Source: JAGPUQ01 sp036961295 (GTDB lineage: Bacteria; Pseudomonadota; Gammaproteobacteria; Pseudomonadales; Porticoccaceae). From it: DNA of 64,000 nt. Made by a program: the position numbers and the translations under genes. Positions 53,603-62,327 of this stretch are shown piece by piece. The notes below the pieces were generated by a model, which made no database searches, was not told where the DNA came from, and was given only the letters and a program-made list of their open reading frames with translations. Each line of letters opens with the position of its first letter. The first letter of the stretch is position 1. Location of the stretch: positions 1 through 64,000 of the forward strand of contig JBALVX010000002.1 of assembly GCA_036961295.1 (NCBI GenBank). Direction: 5' to 3'.

Positions 53603-55561
53603 TTAGTCGGCAAGTGCGGCAAAAGCAACCAACAAACCCTGTGGGCTCATAGTAAAACTCAGCTCTTCCCGCACCTTATCGAGATCAGCGCCGGAACTGA
53701 TGGTAAAGTTTTGCATCATCATCACCAACACCATTTTCATTTCAAGTAAGGCCAGGCTACGACCCGGACATAGCCGAGGGCCCGAGCCAAAGGGAATAAA
53801 TGCGCGCTGATTAACCTGGCGCTCGCCCTTATCTCCAGCACCGACTCCGACACTGGCTCCGGCACCGGCACCAACTCCAACATTGATTCGGGCATTTGCT
53901 AGCCAGCGCTCGGGTTTGTAGCTTTGTGCATCGGGGAAATCACTGGGGTTGGTCGCCATTGTTCGAGCTAGTATCGTCACAAAATCGCCTTTTTTAAAAC
54001 TTAAATTATCGACAACGCAATCCACATTCGCCTCCACCACATTGAGTGGCGCAACGGGCTTCAAACGCATGGCTTCGTGGATAACGCCATCGAGATAAGG
54101 CAAGTCTCTTAATTGTTCAAACTCGGCAATGGGCGCGTCGCCCAATACTGAAACAATCTCGGCGCGCAACTTATGTTGAACTTCGGGATATTTGACCAGA
54201 AAATAAATCGTCCAGGCGAGAGAGTTTGCGGTGGTGTCCTCGCCCGCCAACAACATCGTCATCACGTTGTCGGCCACTTCTTTTTCGGAGAAGCCCTCTC
54301 CTTCTACAGCAACATCTTCACTCGTTGCGGCCATCAGCAAGGATTGCAATAAATTTTCAGGGTTTTCGCGCAGTTGTGGACTATCGTCCAGTGCTTTTTT
54401 CGCCTGCTCAATAAATTTTATCACCGCTTGATAAACAATGCCCACAGATTTTTCGGCTTCCCGGTCGGCAGGTAAACGAAAATAGTGCCAGTAAGCAAAG
54501 GGCATCAGTAAACGGCGCTGCAGCGTCGGGAAAATTTTATCCAGATGCTGTTGAATCACATCGCCTTCGGTTTCAAGGGTGTTGGTGTCCTGACCAAAAG
54601 CCAGTGAAGTGGTTACGTCAACGGTAAACCGCATCAGGTCAGATTGCACGTCGACAACTTGCCTACCCGCACCTGACCAACGCCGTCGCAGACGATCAGT
54701 AACCGCCACCAATACCGGGAAAAACTGCTTCAAATGGCGGGTATCAAGGGACTGCATAATCACCGGGCGCTGTTTACGCCATCGGCTACCCTCGGCCATA
54801 AATACGCCATGGGTGTTCATCCCGCTAATACTCACTACTTCAAGTTGACTCGTGCGACGGAAGGTATCTGGACGCGCTTTTAAAATAGCATTGGCGATAC
54901 CTGCGTCGGAGACCACGACCATAGATTTTCGACCCATCCAACATCGATAAACCGCGCCATATTGCTGTGCCCAGGCTTCCAGAGTGCGATGGAATGCGCG
55001 ACGGTCGATACTGAGCATATTGCCCAACAAGGGTAAAGGACGGGGACCAGGCAACGATTCCATGTCCAGAAGATTCGATCTAGAATCTTGGGTCGCGACA
55101 TTCTGCGTGGCCGCATGGTTAATACTGGGATCAAAAGAAATTTCAGCGTCCCTAGTTTCAGTGCCGCTGGTATCAGTACCGCTATTTTCAGTGCCGCTAG
55201 TATCAGCGTCCCGAGCAAACGTCGCCAATTCGCTAGCACTAGCCAACACTTTGCCAGCTTTAATTTGAAGGGGTAACTTAGCGAGACAAATGCCGTGACT
55301 ATGACTTTTCTTGCCGGTAACACAATCAAAACGCCAATGATGGGTGCGGCAGACCAACTCACCATTCTGTAATTCGCCTTCCGCCAACAAGGTGCCCATA
55401 TGCGGGCAATGGCCTTCGAAAGCCTTAATATCACCCGCATTATTCACCAGCACCAGCTCTACGCCATCAATGTTGACGGCGGTAAGCGTACCTACGGAAA
55501 GGTCCACTAAATTAGCTAAGGGAATTAGGTGATCTGATTGTTGTGGGGGTTGCGCTGTCAT
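53603..55561 (-). CDS. Rieske-cytochrome P450 fusion protein
   Basis: 652 aa, two modules in one frame. Residues 10-110 form a Rieske-type [2Fe-2S] ferredoxin domain with C52-P-H54 and C71-R-T-H74. A Ser/Thr/Glu-rich linker (about 117-165) follows. Residues 166-652 are a complete P450: I-helix AGEDTT (439-444), EAMR (496-499), haem loop FGSGPRLCPG with Cys598. A Gly/Ala/Val-rich insert (557-580) lies just before the haem loop. RBS GGGAG. The Rieske domain probably feeds electrons to the haem, though a reductase is still needed. Known P450 fusions mostly use CPR, FMN or plant-type ferredoxin modules. Confidence 0.9.
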   Translation of the reverse strand: MTAQPPQQSDHLIPLANLVDLSVGTLTAVNIDGVELVLVNNAGDIKAFEGHCPHMGTLLAEGELQNGELVCRTHHWRFDCVTGKKSHSHGICLAKLPLQIKAGKVLASASELATFARDADTSGTENSGTDTSGTETRDAEISFDPSINHAATQNVATQDSRSNLLDMESLPGPRPLPLLGNMLSIDRRAFHRTLEAWAQQYGAVYRCWMGRKSMVVVSDAGIANAILKARPDTFRRTSQLEVVSISGMNTHGVFMAEGSRWRKQRPVIMQSLDTRHLKQFFPVLVAVTDRLRRRWSGAGRQVVDVQSDLMRFTVDVTTSLAFGQDTNTLETEGDVIQQHLDKIFPTLQRRLLMPFAYWHYFRLPADREAEKSVGIVYQAVIKFIEQAKKALDDSPQLRENPENLLQSLLMAATSEDVAVEGEGFSEKEVADNVMTMLLAGEDTTANSLAWTIYFLVKYPEVQHKLRAEIVSVLGDAPIAEFEQLRDLPYLDGVIHEAMRLKPVAPLNVVEANVDCVVDNLSFKKGDFVTILARTMATNPSDFPDAQSYKPERWLANARINVGVGAGAGASVGVGAGDKGERQVNQRAFIPFGSGPRLCPGRSLALLEMKMVLVMMMQNFTISSGADLDKVREELSFTMSPQGLLVAFAALAD

Positions 55562-55725
55562 TTTTAATCTCCCTTTAATAACGGTTTCGATCTTTTTAAG
55601 GCTTTGATGGTCTTCCTGGCTTCACACCCCCGGCCTTGGCCCGAGATCGAAACACGGTTTATTCCTGTAGTGCTTTATGGTAGCTTATCAGCGGAAAATT
55701 ACACCTCGATGTTACGGAGCTTGAA

Positions 55726-56808
55726 ATGTCTCAAATTCATAAACCACGCGCTATCGTCGGCCTTACGGCTGCTTTAGTTGTTTCTATCTCAGCTTACTCT
55801 GCGTTGGGTCAAGCGGCGGACTCAAGTTATGAGCCACCACTCAACTCTATGGGCCAACCGGACATTCAGGGTGTGTGGGATTTCCGCACTCTGACCCCTC
55901 TCCAGCGCCCTGAATCCCTGGGTGATCAGGCGGTATTTACGAAAAAAGAGCAGGAAGCTTTTAAGGAAAAAACCGTCGATACCCTTGATGTTGATCGGCT
56001 TAGAGAAGACGAATCTACCGATGCCGCAACGGACATTGAAGGTGCCTACAACAATTTCTGGTTCGATTACGGTACGGCAATGAGCGATGATCGACGAACC
56101 TCGCTCATCGTTGACCCCCCAAATGGTCGCCTGCCGGATCTTACCCCAGCGGCAACCGCACAATTAAAGAATGCTCATCTGCGCGTTCAACCGGTGCGGG
56201 ATATTCTCTCTATTGGCCTCACCGATTTTCGTCCGGCAGGGCCGGAAGTAACCGGCCTATCTGAGCGTTGCTTACTAAGCTTCAATGCCGGTCCGCCTCT
56301 GAACCCAAGCGCCTATAACAACAACATCCGCATAGTACAGACACCAGAGCATGTCGTGCTGTTCACCGAGATGATTCACGATGCCCGCATTGTGCATATG
56401 GCTGACGGCCCACAACTACCGGCAGAACTCGAGAAGTGGACAGGAGCAGCCCACGGGCACTGGGACGGCAATACTCTGGTGGTCGAGACTACCAACTTAA
56501 CGGGCAAGACACCGACGTTTCAGATGCCGATTGATCTCAATGATCCCAGCATGAACGGTGTAGTAGGTGTTGGCAAACACATGAAACTCACTGAAAAATT
56601 CACACCAGTCAGCGAGTCGAGTTTAATCTACGAATACACCATTGATGATCCCGCCACCTTTACCCAACCCTTTACCGTGGCCATTCAAATGCAGGCGACT
56701 GAAGACCAGATATTTGAATACGCCTGCCATGAAGGCAATCACGGCTTAGCGGGTATGTTGAAAGGCGCACGGCAAGCTGAAAAAGAAGAAAAAGCCGCAC
56801 TCAACTAA
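55726..56808 (+). CDS. exported protein of an uncharacterised family, paralogue 1
   Basis: 360 aa with a signal peptide ending near GQAADSS. Conserved pattern shared with 56914-58014: NSMGQPDIQGVWDFRTLTPL, IVDPPNGRLPDLTP, HGHWDGNTLVVETTNLTGKT and a closing IFEYACHEGNHGLAGML. Proteins with this pattern are common in Acidobacteriota and marine gammaproteobacteria without a known function. RBS CGGAG. It is divergent from the Rieske-P450 gene, 164 bp away. Confidence 0.75.
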   Translation: MSQIHKPRAIVGLTAALVVSISAYSALGQAADSSYEPPLNSMGQPDIQGVWDFRTLTPLQRPESLGDQAVFTKKEQEAFKEKTVDTLDVDRLREDESTDAATDIEGAYNNFWFDYGTAMSDDRRTSLIVDPPNGRLPDLTPAATAQLKNAHLRVQPVRDILSIGLTDFRPAGPEVTGLSERCLLSFNAGPPLNPSAYNNNIRIVQTPEHVVLFTEMIHDARIVHMADGPQLPAELEKWTGAAHGHWDGNTLVVETTNLTGKTPTFQMPIDLNDPSMNGVVGVGKHMKLTEKFTPVSESSLIYEYTIDDPATFTQPFTVAIQMQATEDQIFEYACHEGNHGLAGMLKGARQAEKEEKAALN

Positions 56809-56833
56809 AGAGCGCATAAACATAATAGAGACG

Positions 56834-56865
56834 ACCCCATTATCTTTGCCGATAACGGGGTTTTC
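56834..56865 (+). terminator. rho-independent terminator between the paralogues
   Basis: ACCCCATTATC and GATAACGGGGT pair with one mismatch around a 6-base loop, followed by TTTTC. It separates transcription of the two paralogous genes at least partly. Confidence 0.7.
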
Positions 56866-56913
56866 TATATAGCGATAGCGGCCCTACCAAAACTACGGGG
56901 CGCGGAGTGTAAA

Positions 56914-58014
56914 ATGACCAGGTCCAAACACTTAGCTCAAGCTACCGGCCTCATGGCTATATTGTTTGTTTCCATCTCAGCTTACGCTGAGCCCGATCAA
57001 GCCAGCTCAACGCCCGAAGCAGTGAAACGTACTAGCTTTGAACCCGCGCGTAATTCTGAAGGCAAGCCCAACATGCAGGGCATCTGGGATTTTCGTACGC
57101 TCACACCACTAGAGCGTCCGAAAAACTTAGCTGACAAATCGGTGTTCTCCGCAGAAGAAGCGGAAGCCTTTCGTCAACAAACGATACAGGTTAATGACAC
57201 CGATAATAAAAAGGATCTGAATCTTCCCGCAGCGTTCGATGTGGAGGTTCCGTACAATAACTTTTGGTTAGATTACGGTACTACGATGAACGAAGATGGT
57301 CGAACCTCGCTCATCATTGACCCCCCAAATGGCCGTTTACCCGATCTCACACCAAAGGCATTAGAAGGTTTGCAAAACAACCTTTTGCGTGTTCCACCCG
57401 TACGCGATATCGTCTCTATCGGCCTCACCACGTTTCGTCCACCGGGACCGGAAACACTCGGGCTTTCTGAGCGTTGCCTTTTGGGTTTCAATGCCGGGCC
57501 ACCCCTTATACCAAGTGCCTACAACAATAACCTGAGAATAGTGCAGGCACCTGAGCACGTGCTGTTATTTACGGAAATGATTCACGACGCGCGAGTGGTG
57601 ACAATGGATGATCGTCCCCTCCTACCGTCGGAAATCAAGAAATGGTCAGGCGAGTCACGAGGCCATTGGGAGGGCGACACCCTGGTCGTAGAGACTGCTA
57701 ATTTCACCGATAAGACACCGGCTTTCCAGCTACCTCTAGACCTTACTGACCCTAGCAGAAATGGCGCAGCGGGATCCGGTAAGAACCTGAAACTGACCGA
57801 GCGATTCACTCTCATTGCTGATTCACGCCTGGTCTACGAATATACAGTGGACGACCCCAGCACATTCACCAGACCTTTTACCGTGGCCATTCCAATGCGG
57901 GCGACTGAAGAGCAGATATTTGAGTATGCTTGTCACGAAGGCAACCACGCGATGGAAGGCATGTTAGGTGGTGCACGACAAATGGAAAAAGAGGCCGCTG
58001 GCGCAGCGCTATAA
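56914..58014 (+). CDS. exported protein of an uncharacterised family, paralogue 2
   Basis: 366 aa with a signal peptide ending SAYAEPD. Aligned end to end with the preceding gene it is about two-thirds identical (MQGIWDFRTLTPLERP, IDPPNGRLPDLTP, FEYACHEGNHAMEGMLGGAR). RBS GGAG 7 nt upstream. It is a tandem duplication with clear divergence, suggesting distinct roles or substrates. Function unknown. Confidence 0.75.
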   Translation: MTRSKHLAQATGLMAILFVSISAYAEPDQASSTPEAVKRTSFEPARNSEGKPNMQGIWDFRTLTPLERPKNLADKSVFSAEEAEAFRQQTIQVNDTDNKKDLNLPAAFDVEVPYNNFWLDYGTTMNEDGRTSLIIDPPNGRLPDLTPKALEGLQNNLLRVPPVRDIVSIGLTTFRPPGPETLGLSERCLLGFNAGPPLIPSAYNNNLRIVQAPEHVLLFTEMIHDARVVTMDDRPLLPSEIKKWSGESRGHWEGDTLVVETANFTDKTPAFQLPLDLTDPSRNGAAGSGKNLKLTERFTLIADSRLVYEYTVDDPSTFTRPFTVAIPMRATEEQIFEYACHEGNHAMEGMLGGARQMEKEAAGAAL

Positions 58015-58378
58015 GAGCGCGCGATTTATCTCCCCAACTTACTGTTTTACCGTTTGCTTTCCTGCAACGCTACCTACGTTGTAGGAAAGTGTTGTAGGAA
58101 AGTGTTGTAGGAAAGTGTTGTAGGAAAGTGTTGCGGGGACGTGTTTTGAGGAAGTCCTGCAAAAAAGTACTATGGGAAAATAAAAAGAACGGGAAGGATT
58201 TACCTGACGATATAAAAAAGGCTCTACTAACTAGAAAAACCGACACAAAAATAAACTGCTGCGCAGTCTGCCACCATATCAGCCATATCAATCAACAGAC
58301 ATAATCATAATCCGCTCTCACGAGCTAATTCACCTGTCGTCGAAGAGGGTTGGGAGTCTCGGCTACAAATTCCACCAA
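58015..58378. other. intergenic with a 13-bp tandem repeat
   Basis: Apart from the 58078-58129 repeat nothing is recognised. A GC-poor stretch follows, with no terminator or gene. Confidence 0.5.
58078..58129. repeat. 13-bp tandem repeat, four copies
   Basis: GTTGTAGGAAAGT is present four times without change, then decays (GTTGCGGGGACGT). Thirteen is not a multiple of three and no gene covers it. Confidence 0.95.
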
Positions 58379-58507
58379 CTACTCAGCTCTGGAGAGTTCC
58401 AGCAGCTCCAGAACATCCTGTACCTGGACGCCCCAATAGACGGCCCAGCCACTGATAATAACCAGCGAAAAGCCGACCGCTACGATACTCAATGTTTTAG
58501 TTGTCAT
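58379..58507 (-). CDS. 42-aa single-helix membrane peptide
   Basis: Minus-strand frame MTTKTLSIVAVGFSLVIISG, then WAVYWGVQVQDVLELLELSR, ending AE. One membrane helix (about 6-26) with an amphipathic tail. A GAGAGTGAG stretch serves as RBS. It lies 57 bp downstream of the DUF6644-like gene on the same strand, with codon use like its neighbours. No family recognised. It could be a subunit of the adjacent membrane proteins. Confidence 0.5.
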   Translation of the reverse strand: MTTKTLSIVAVGFSLVIISGWAVYWGVQVQDVLELLELSRAE

Positions 58508-58564
58508 ACTCACTCTCTCACCAACTTTTTCTCAGCGCGCCCGCTGTAATGATTATAAAGAATC

Positions 58565-59086
58565 CTAGGAAAATCCAATCCAGCGGCCAGAAGAAGCCAC
58601 ACCAAACCAGATTAATAAATTTGTAACAGCGACCAGTTTGACTATCCAGGGCCGTAATGTATCTGACTGAGACAGCGTCTGACTCGAGCCTTCGGGGTAT
58701 ACCAGACCGGGGGCTCTACGGTAAACCGCACTGCGCAGACTCAGAATAAAAACAATACCCATACTCAGGCCGGCCATTTTTGCAAAGAAAAACGAGTTAT
58801 ACGCCAGTTTCATGGCGATGGCAGAGGCCTCATAAATACCGGAAAGAATAATAAATACCAGGGCCAGATAGATCCATTTTTTGGTATTTTCAATCACAAG
58901 ACTTGAGGGCACATCTGATAACACCACGTTCAACATACGTAAATCACCTAACAGAAGCATACCGCCCAGCACCACCATACTGGCAATATGAATGGTTTGT
59001 ACCACCGCAAAAATACCAGACGACGATTTGGAAAACTCGGCCAACATCGACGCGTCTAGCCATTGGAAAAAAAATACTACGTCCAT
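58565..59086 (-). CDS. DUF6644-like membrane protein 1
   Basis: 173 aa, four helices: an N-terminal FFFQWLDASMLAEFSKSSSG, then QTIHIASMVVLGGMLLLGDL with a His inside the first helix, and a conserved end (SSGRWIGF). Family members have intramembrane His residues that could ligate haem b. RBS GAGGGG at good spacing. It follows a paralogue (59175-59756) by 88 bp. Nearby cytochromes c and monooxygenases hint at an electron-transfer job. Confidence 0.7.
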   Translation of the reverse strand: MDVVFFFQWLDASMLAEFSKSSSGIFAVVQTIHIASMVVLGGMLLLGDLRMLNVVLSDVPSSLVIENTKKWIYLALVFIILSGIYEASAIAMKLAYNSFFFAKMAGLSMGIVFILSLRSAVYRRAPGLVYPEGSSQTLSQSDTLRPWIVKLVAVTNLLIWFGVASSGRWIGFS

Positions 59087-59174
59087 CTTTTATCCCCTCG
59101 GGGGTCTCTCTTAAAATTTTTACTAGAGCTCGCTTAGCAAAGCTCTACATTAAGGCAAGGTGGGCAGTAAAAGC

Positions 59175-59756
59175 CTACTGCTCAAAAGCCGCCATTTCAT
59201 TCACGCACCCTGCCGCCCAGTACATAAAATAAGGCAGTTCTTTAGTGCAGTCCCACCAGTCGTAAGCCATCGACCGGCCTGCACCAATCACCAGAGTCCA
59301 GAGCCCAAGCGACAGTGCCGCGCCAACCCGTATACGTTTCGGGGGAACGGGGTCATTATCCCATGCCTTCATCGCTGAGGATCTCGTCATCTTCCGAATC
59401 AGGAAGGCGTTAACACCGGCAGCAATCAACAACACGACTTTAATTCGAAACCAGATGCTTTGCGTCGACCTGACAGGAATTGCGTAGAACAATAGCGCCC
59501 CACTAATCACCATGACAATAAAACCGATCATCATCGGTTTATCCAGGCGTTCGACTATTTTAGAGGCAGGGATATTCCTAAACGCCACACCCAGCAAGCG
59601 TAGATCAATCACCAGTAACATGCCGAGGAAAAGCATCAGGGTTAATACATGAGCCGACTCGACCCACGAATACATATATAAGGATTCATGCAAATCTGTA
59701 CTCGACTGAAATGTATCAAGCCAAGACGCAAATCTGAAAAGTAGCTCGTTGAGCAT
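59175..59756 (-). CDS. DUF6644-like membrane protein 2
   Basis: 193 aa, four helices. ESLYMYSWVESAHVLTLMLF LGMLLVIDLRLLG (split) matches the family start, with a His in the first helix and a late IGAGRSMAYDWWDC. Two Cys at the C-terminal end (WDCTKE, AAGCVNE) are absent from paralogue 1. RBS AAAGGA. Function unknown; possibly a haem-b membrane subunit. Confidence 0.7.
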   Translation of the reverse strand: MLNELLFRFASWLDTFQSSTDLHESLYMYSWVESAHVLTLMLFLGMLLVIDLRLLGVAFRNIPASKIVERLDKPMMIGFIVMVISGALLFYAIPVRSTQSIWFRIKVVLLIAAGVNAFLIRKMTRSSAMKAWDNDPVPPKRIRVGAALSLGLWTLVIGAGRSMAYDWWDCTKELPYFMYWAAGCVNEMAAFEQ

Positions 59757-60132
59757 TGTTTTTGCCGTCCTTTAAATCGGTGTGTTTAAAAAAATGGCCA
59801 GCCCGTATGTGGCCGAGCCATTAAAGCGTTTATTACACGACATTCCATTGATGTGCGTCAAGTTGTTGCACAGGCTCGGTTAAGGTAGCTTGTTGGAGTT
59901 GGCCCAAAGGCTTTTTTAATTTATTCAGAGTGCTATTCCCGAGTATCATTTTCGGGATTGGCTGCGCCGTCGATTTTAGCGTACGTGACAGCCCTTGGCG
60001 AGTTTTAGGCTACACAGGAGATTTTCGTGTCCCCCGATCAAACAAATTGTTGCGCTCCACACACTTCCCATCCAGGTCTTAGATAGGATATGCTGCTCGT
60101 CTGAGACTACAATTTATCGGAGGCTGCTCTTG
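59757..60132. other. divergent intergenic region, nothing recognised
   Basis: 375 bp between the DUF6644-like pair and the next exported protein. A frame continues upstream of the real start at 60133 but lacks protein-like composition. Probably holds both promoters. Confidence 0.5.
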
Positions 60133-61077
60133 ATGTCTAATTTTAAATCTATGCGAATAATAACTCTATTATCAACCTTAGCACTGTTGTCGGGCTGTAC
60201 CCCACCCGCCACTGAATCGTCATCAGACGTCGTGCCAGCGGATGCCGCTCTGTCAGATGCTACGTCGTCTACGGGTGATAATACAGAGATCAATTCGTCA
60301 GACACAGCTTATAGAGCACCTCGCGCCGCCGACGGCATTCATCCAGACCTTAACGGTATCTGGCAGGCATTGAACGAGGCCAATTACGACCTGGAAATTC
60401 ACATGGCCCGCCCGGCCATGGCGCTACGGGACGGCCCTGCCGGACCGATAGCTGCAAAAGATGTCCTTAAGTTAGGCGCGGTCGGCGCAGTGCCACCTAG
60501 CATGGGCGTTGTTGAGGGCGGCAAAATCCCCTACACCCCTGAAGCCCTGGCGATCAAACAAGAAAACCAGCGCAACTGGCTGGACCGCGACCCCGAAATT
60601 AAGTGCTATCTGCCCGGGATACCACGGGCCACGTATATGCCTCACCCCTTCCAGATTTTTCAGGGTGACGATTCGATATTCTTTGCTTACCAGTATGCTG
60701 GGGCGGCGAGAGATATCTTTACCAAAGACCCTGGCCCGGCTCCGGTAGATAGCTGGATGGGGCAGTCAGTCGCGTCCTGGGATGGCGACACCCTGGTTCT
60801 GGATGTCACCGGCATTCACCCCGATACCTGGCTAGATCGCGCCGGCAACCATCACAGCGATCAACTCCATGTGGTGGAGCGCTTTACGCCAATGGGCCCC
60901 AACCACCTCCAGTACGAAGCGACGATTACTGACCCACTGACATACACCAAACCGTGGAAAATCAGTATGCCGCTCTATCGTCGCATGGAAACCAATATGC
61001 AACTATTGGACTTCAAGTGTGTCGAATTTGTGGAGGAATTATTGTATGGAGACCTTCGAGCAAAACCCCTCGATTGA
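60133..61077 (+). CDS. exported lipoprotein of the same uncharacterised family, paralogue 3
   Basis: 314 aa from ATG 60133, chosen because GGAGG lies 10 nt upstream and a lipoprotein signal (LALLSGC, Cys23) follows. The body matches the two paralogues at 55.7 and 56.9 kb in pattern (DLNGIWQ, SWDGDTLVLDVTGI, VVERFTPMGPNHLQYEATI, LDFKCVEF), but it is more distant and lacks the CHEGN tail. Unknown function. Confidence 0.7.
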   Translation: MSNFKSMRIITLLSTLALLSGCTPPATESSSDVVPADAALSDATSSTGDNTEINSSDTAYRAPRAADGIHPDLNGIWQALNEANYDLEIHMARPAMALRDGPAGPIAAKDVLKLGAVGAVPPSMGVVEGGKIPYTPEALAIKQENQRNWLDRDPEIKCYLPGIPRATYMPHPFQIFQGDDSIFFAYQYAGAARDIFTKDPGPAPVDSWMGQSVASWDGDTLVLDVTGIHPDTWLDRAGNHHSDQLHVVERFTPMGPNHLQYEATITDPLTYTKPWKISMPLYRRMETNMQLLDFKCVEFVEELLYGDLRAKPLD

Positions 61078-61218
61078 TCTAAGTAAGATCTAAGTAAGTG
61101 GCGTCGACGCCGGATTGGACACCAAATTAAGCGTCGGGGCGTGGCTTTGCTTAACTAAAAGGCTTAATTAAACAGCTCAACTAAACAACTCAACTCTATC
61201 TAACGAGAGACCAGCATT

Positions 61219-61665
61219 ATGTCTATGAAAAAACATGTAGTAAGCGCCGGACTGACATTGACAGCAGCACTAGCCCTGTCGATCCCTGCTATCCAGTTAA
61301 ACGCACACCACGCCTTTGGCGCAGAATTTGATGCCAACAGCCCGCTGACTTTGCGTGGCGCCGTTACCCGAATTGAATGGGTAAACCCTCATGCCTGGTT
61401 TCATATTGAAGTCACCAAAGAAGACGGCGTAAAAGAGCCTTGGAGAATTGAAGGCGGCACTCCCAACACGCTGCTGAGACGCGGTATTAACAAGCGCTCT
61501 ATTGCCATCGGCACTGAAATTATCGTCGAGGGCTACCAGGCGAAAGATCGATCTAACAGCGCCAACGGTCGAAATATCACCCTGGCCAATGGCAAGAAAA
61601 TGTTTATGGGTTCTTCAGGTACTGGAGCACCGACAGATGGTGCTGATGCTTCTGAAGCAAAGTAG
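61219..61665 (+). CDS. DUF6152-family exported protein
   Basis: 148 aa with a signal peptide ending QLNAHHA. Family pattern: HHAFGAEFDANSPLTLRGAV, then TRIEWVNPHAWFHIEV and GTEIIVEGYQAKD. These small OB-like secreted proteins are regularly found beside the exported family at 60.1 kb. His-His at the mature N-terminus and NPH could bind metal. RBS GAGAG. Confidence 0.8.
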   Translation: MSMKKHVVSAGLTLTAALALSIPAIQLNAHHAFGAEFDANSPLTLRGAVTRIEWVNPHAWFHIEVTKEDGVKEPWRIEGGTPNTLLRRGINKRSIAIGTEIIVEGYQAKDRSNSANGRNITLANGKKMFMGSSGTGAPTDGADASEAK

Positions 61666-61681
61666 GCTGGATTAAAACCTA

Positions 61682-62155
61682 ATGAATCGCTTAAAGCTTA
61701 TTGCCATATTGCTTTTACTGGGTGCTTGCAGCCCGTCTGAGCAGGCCGATCAAACGCAAGCGATACCATTTAAAGCCACAGGTGACATGGCACACACCAT
61801 GCGCTGGGTATTGGACCCAGCTGCCGATCACCTGTGGGGTTCTACCGGTAGCATTATTACCGCAGAGGGCACCGAAGAGCTCGCACCGACCTCAGAAGAG
61901 GAATGGCTGGCAGTTCAACACAGTGCGGTGGTGGTGGCAGAAACTGGCAACTTACTACTGATGCCGAGTCGGGCCATAGATGATGGCCCCTGGCGTGAAA
62001 TGTCGCTGGGCCTAATCGAAGCGGGCTTACTGGCCGAGTCGGCTGCTAACGCCCGTGACCCGGACGCATTATTTGAGGCTGGCGGCCAACTGTATCGAGT
62101 GTGCAAATCCTGCCACGCGGTGTACGTTCAGGATGACGCACCGGCTCCTCCCTAA
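61682..62155 (+). CDS. cytochrome c'-like lipoprotein
   Basis: 157 aa with lipobox LLLGAC (Cys16). Helical body; the haem motif CKSCH lies near the C-terminus (about residues 142-146) as in cytochrome c'/c-556 four-helix bundles. It follows the DUF6152 gene by 16 bp and ends before a strong terminator. Probably an electron or ligand-binding partner of the block. Confidence 0.8.
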   Translation: MNRLKLIAILLLLGACSPSEQADQTQAIPFKATGDMAHTMRWVLDPAADHLWGSTGSIITAEGTEELAPTSEEEWLAVQHSAVVVAETGNLLLMPSRAIDDGPWREMSLGLIEAGLLAESAANARDPDALFEAGGQLYRVCKSCHAVYVQDDAPAPP

Positions 62156-62191
62156 TCAGCCCCTCCTTAACCAGCTCACCTTGAATCCGCT

Positions 62192-62240
62192 CTGTTTTAA
62201 AAGTACGCCTCAATCAAGGCGTGCTTTTAAAAACAGAACT
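62192..62240 (+). terminator. strong terminator after the cytochrome c'-like gene
   Basis: CTGTTTTAAAAGTACGCCT pairs with 62217-62236 around CAATCA with one or two mismatches. The long stem has A/T flanks and can work in both directions. Confidence 0.75.
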
Positions 62241-62327
62241 TCCTGCCAGAGCTAGAAAGTTTTTAGCCTACTCTCTCCAACTTAGTCACTCCAGCCTAGC
62301 CTCTTCAGCCTCGCCACTCCAACCCAG

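Noticed and set aside
59995..60132. Upstream extension of the exported lipoprotein to 59995
   Set aside because: The added 46 residues are not protein-like and would hide the lipoprotein signal; GGAGG before 60133 marks the true start.
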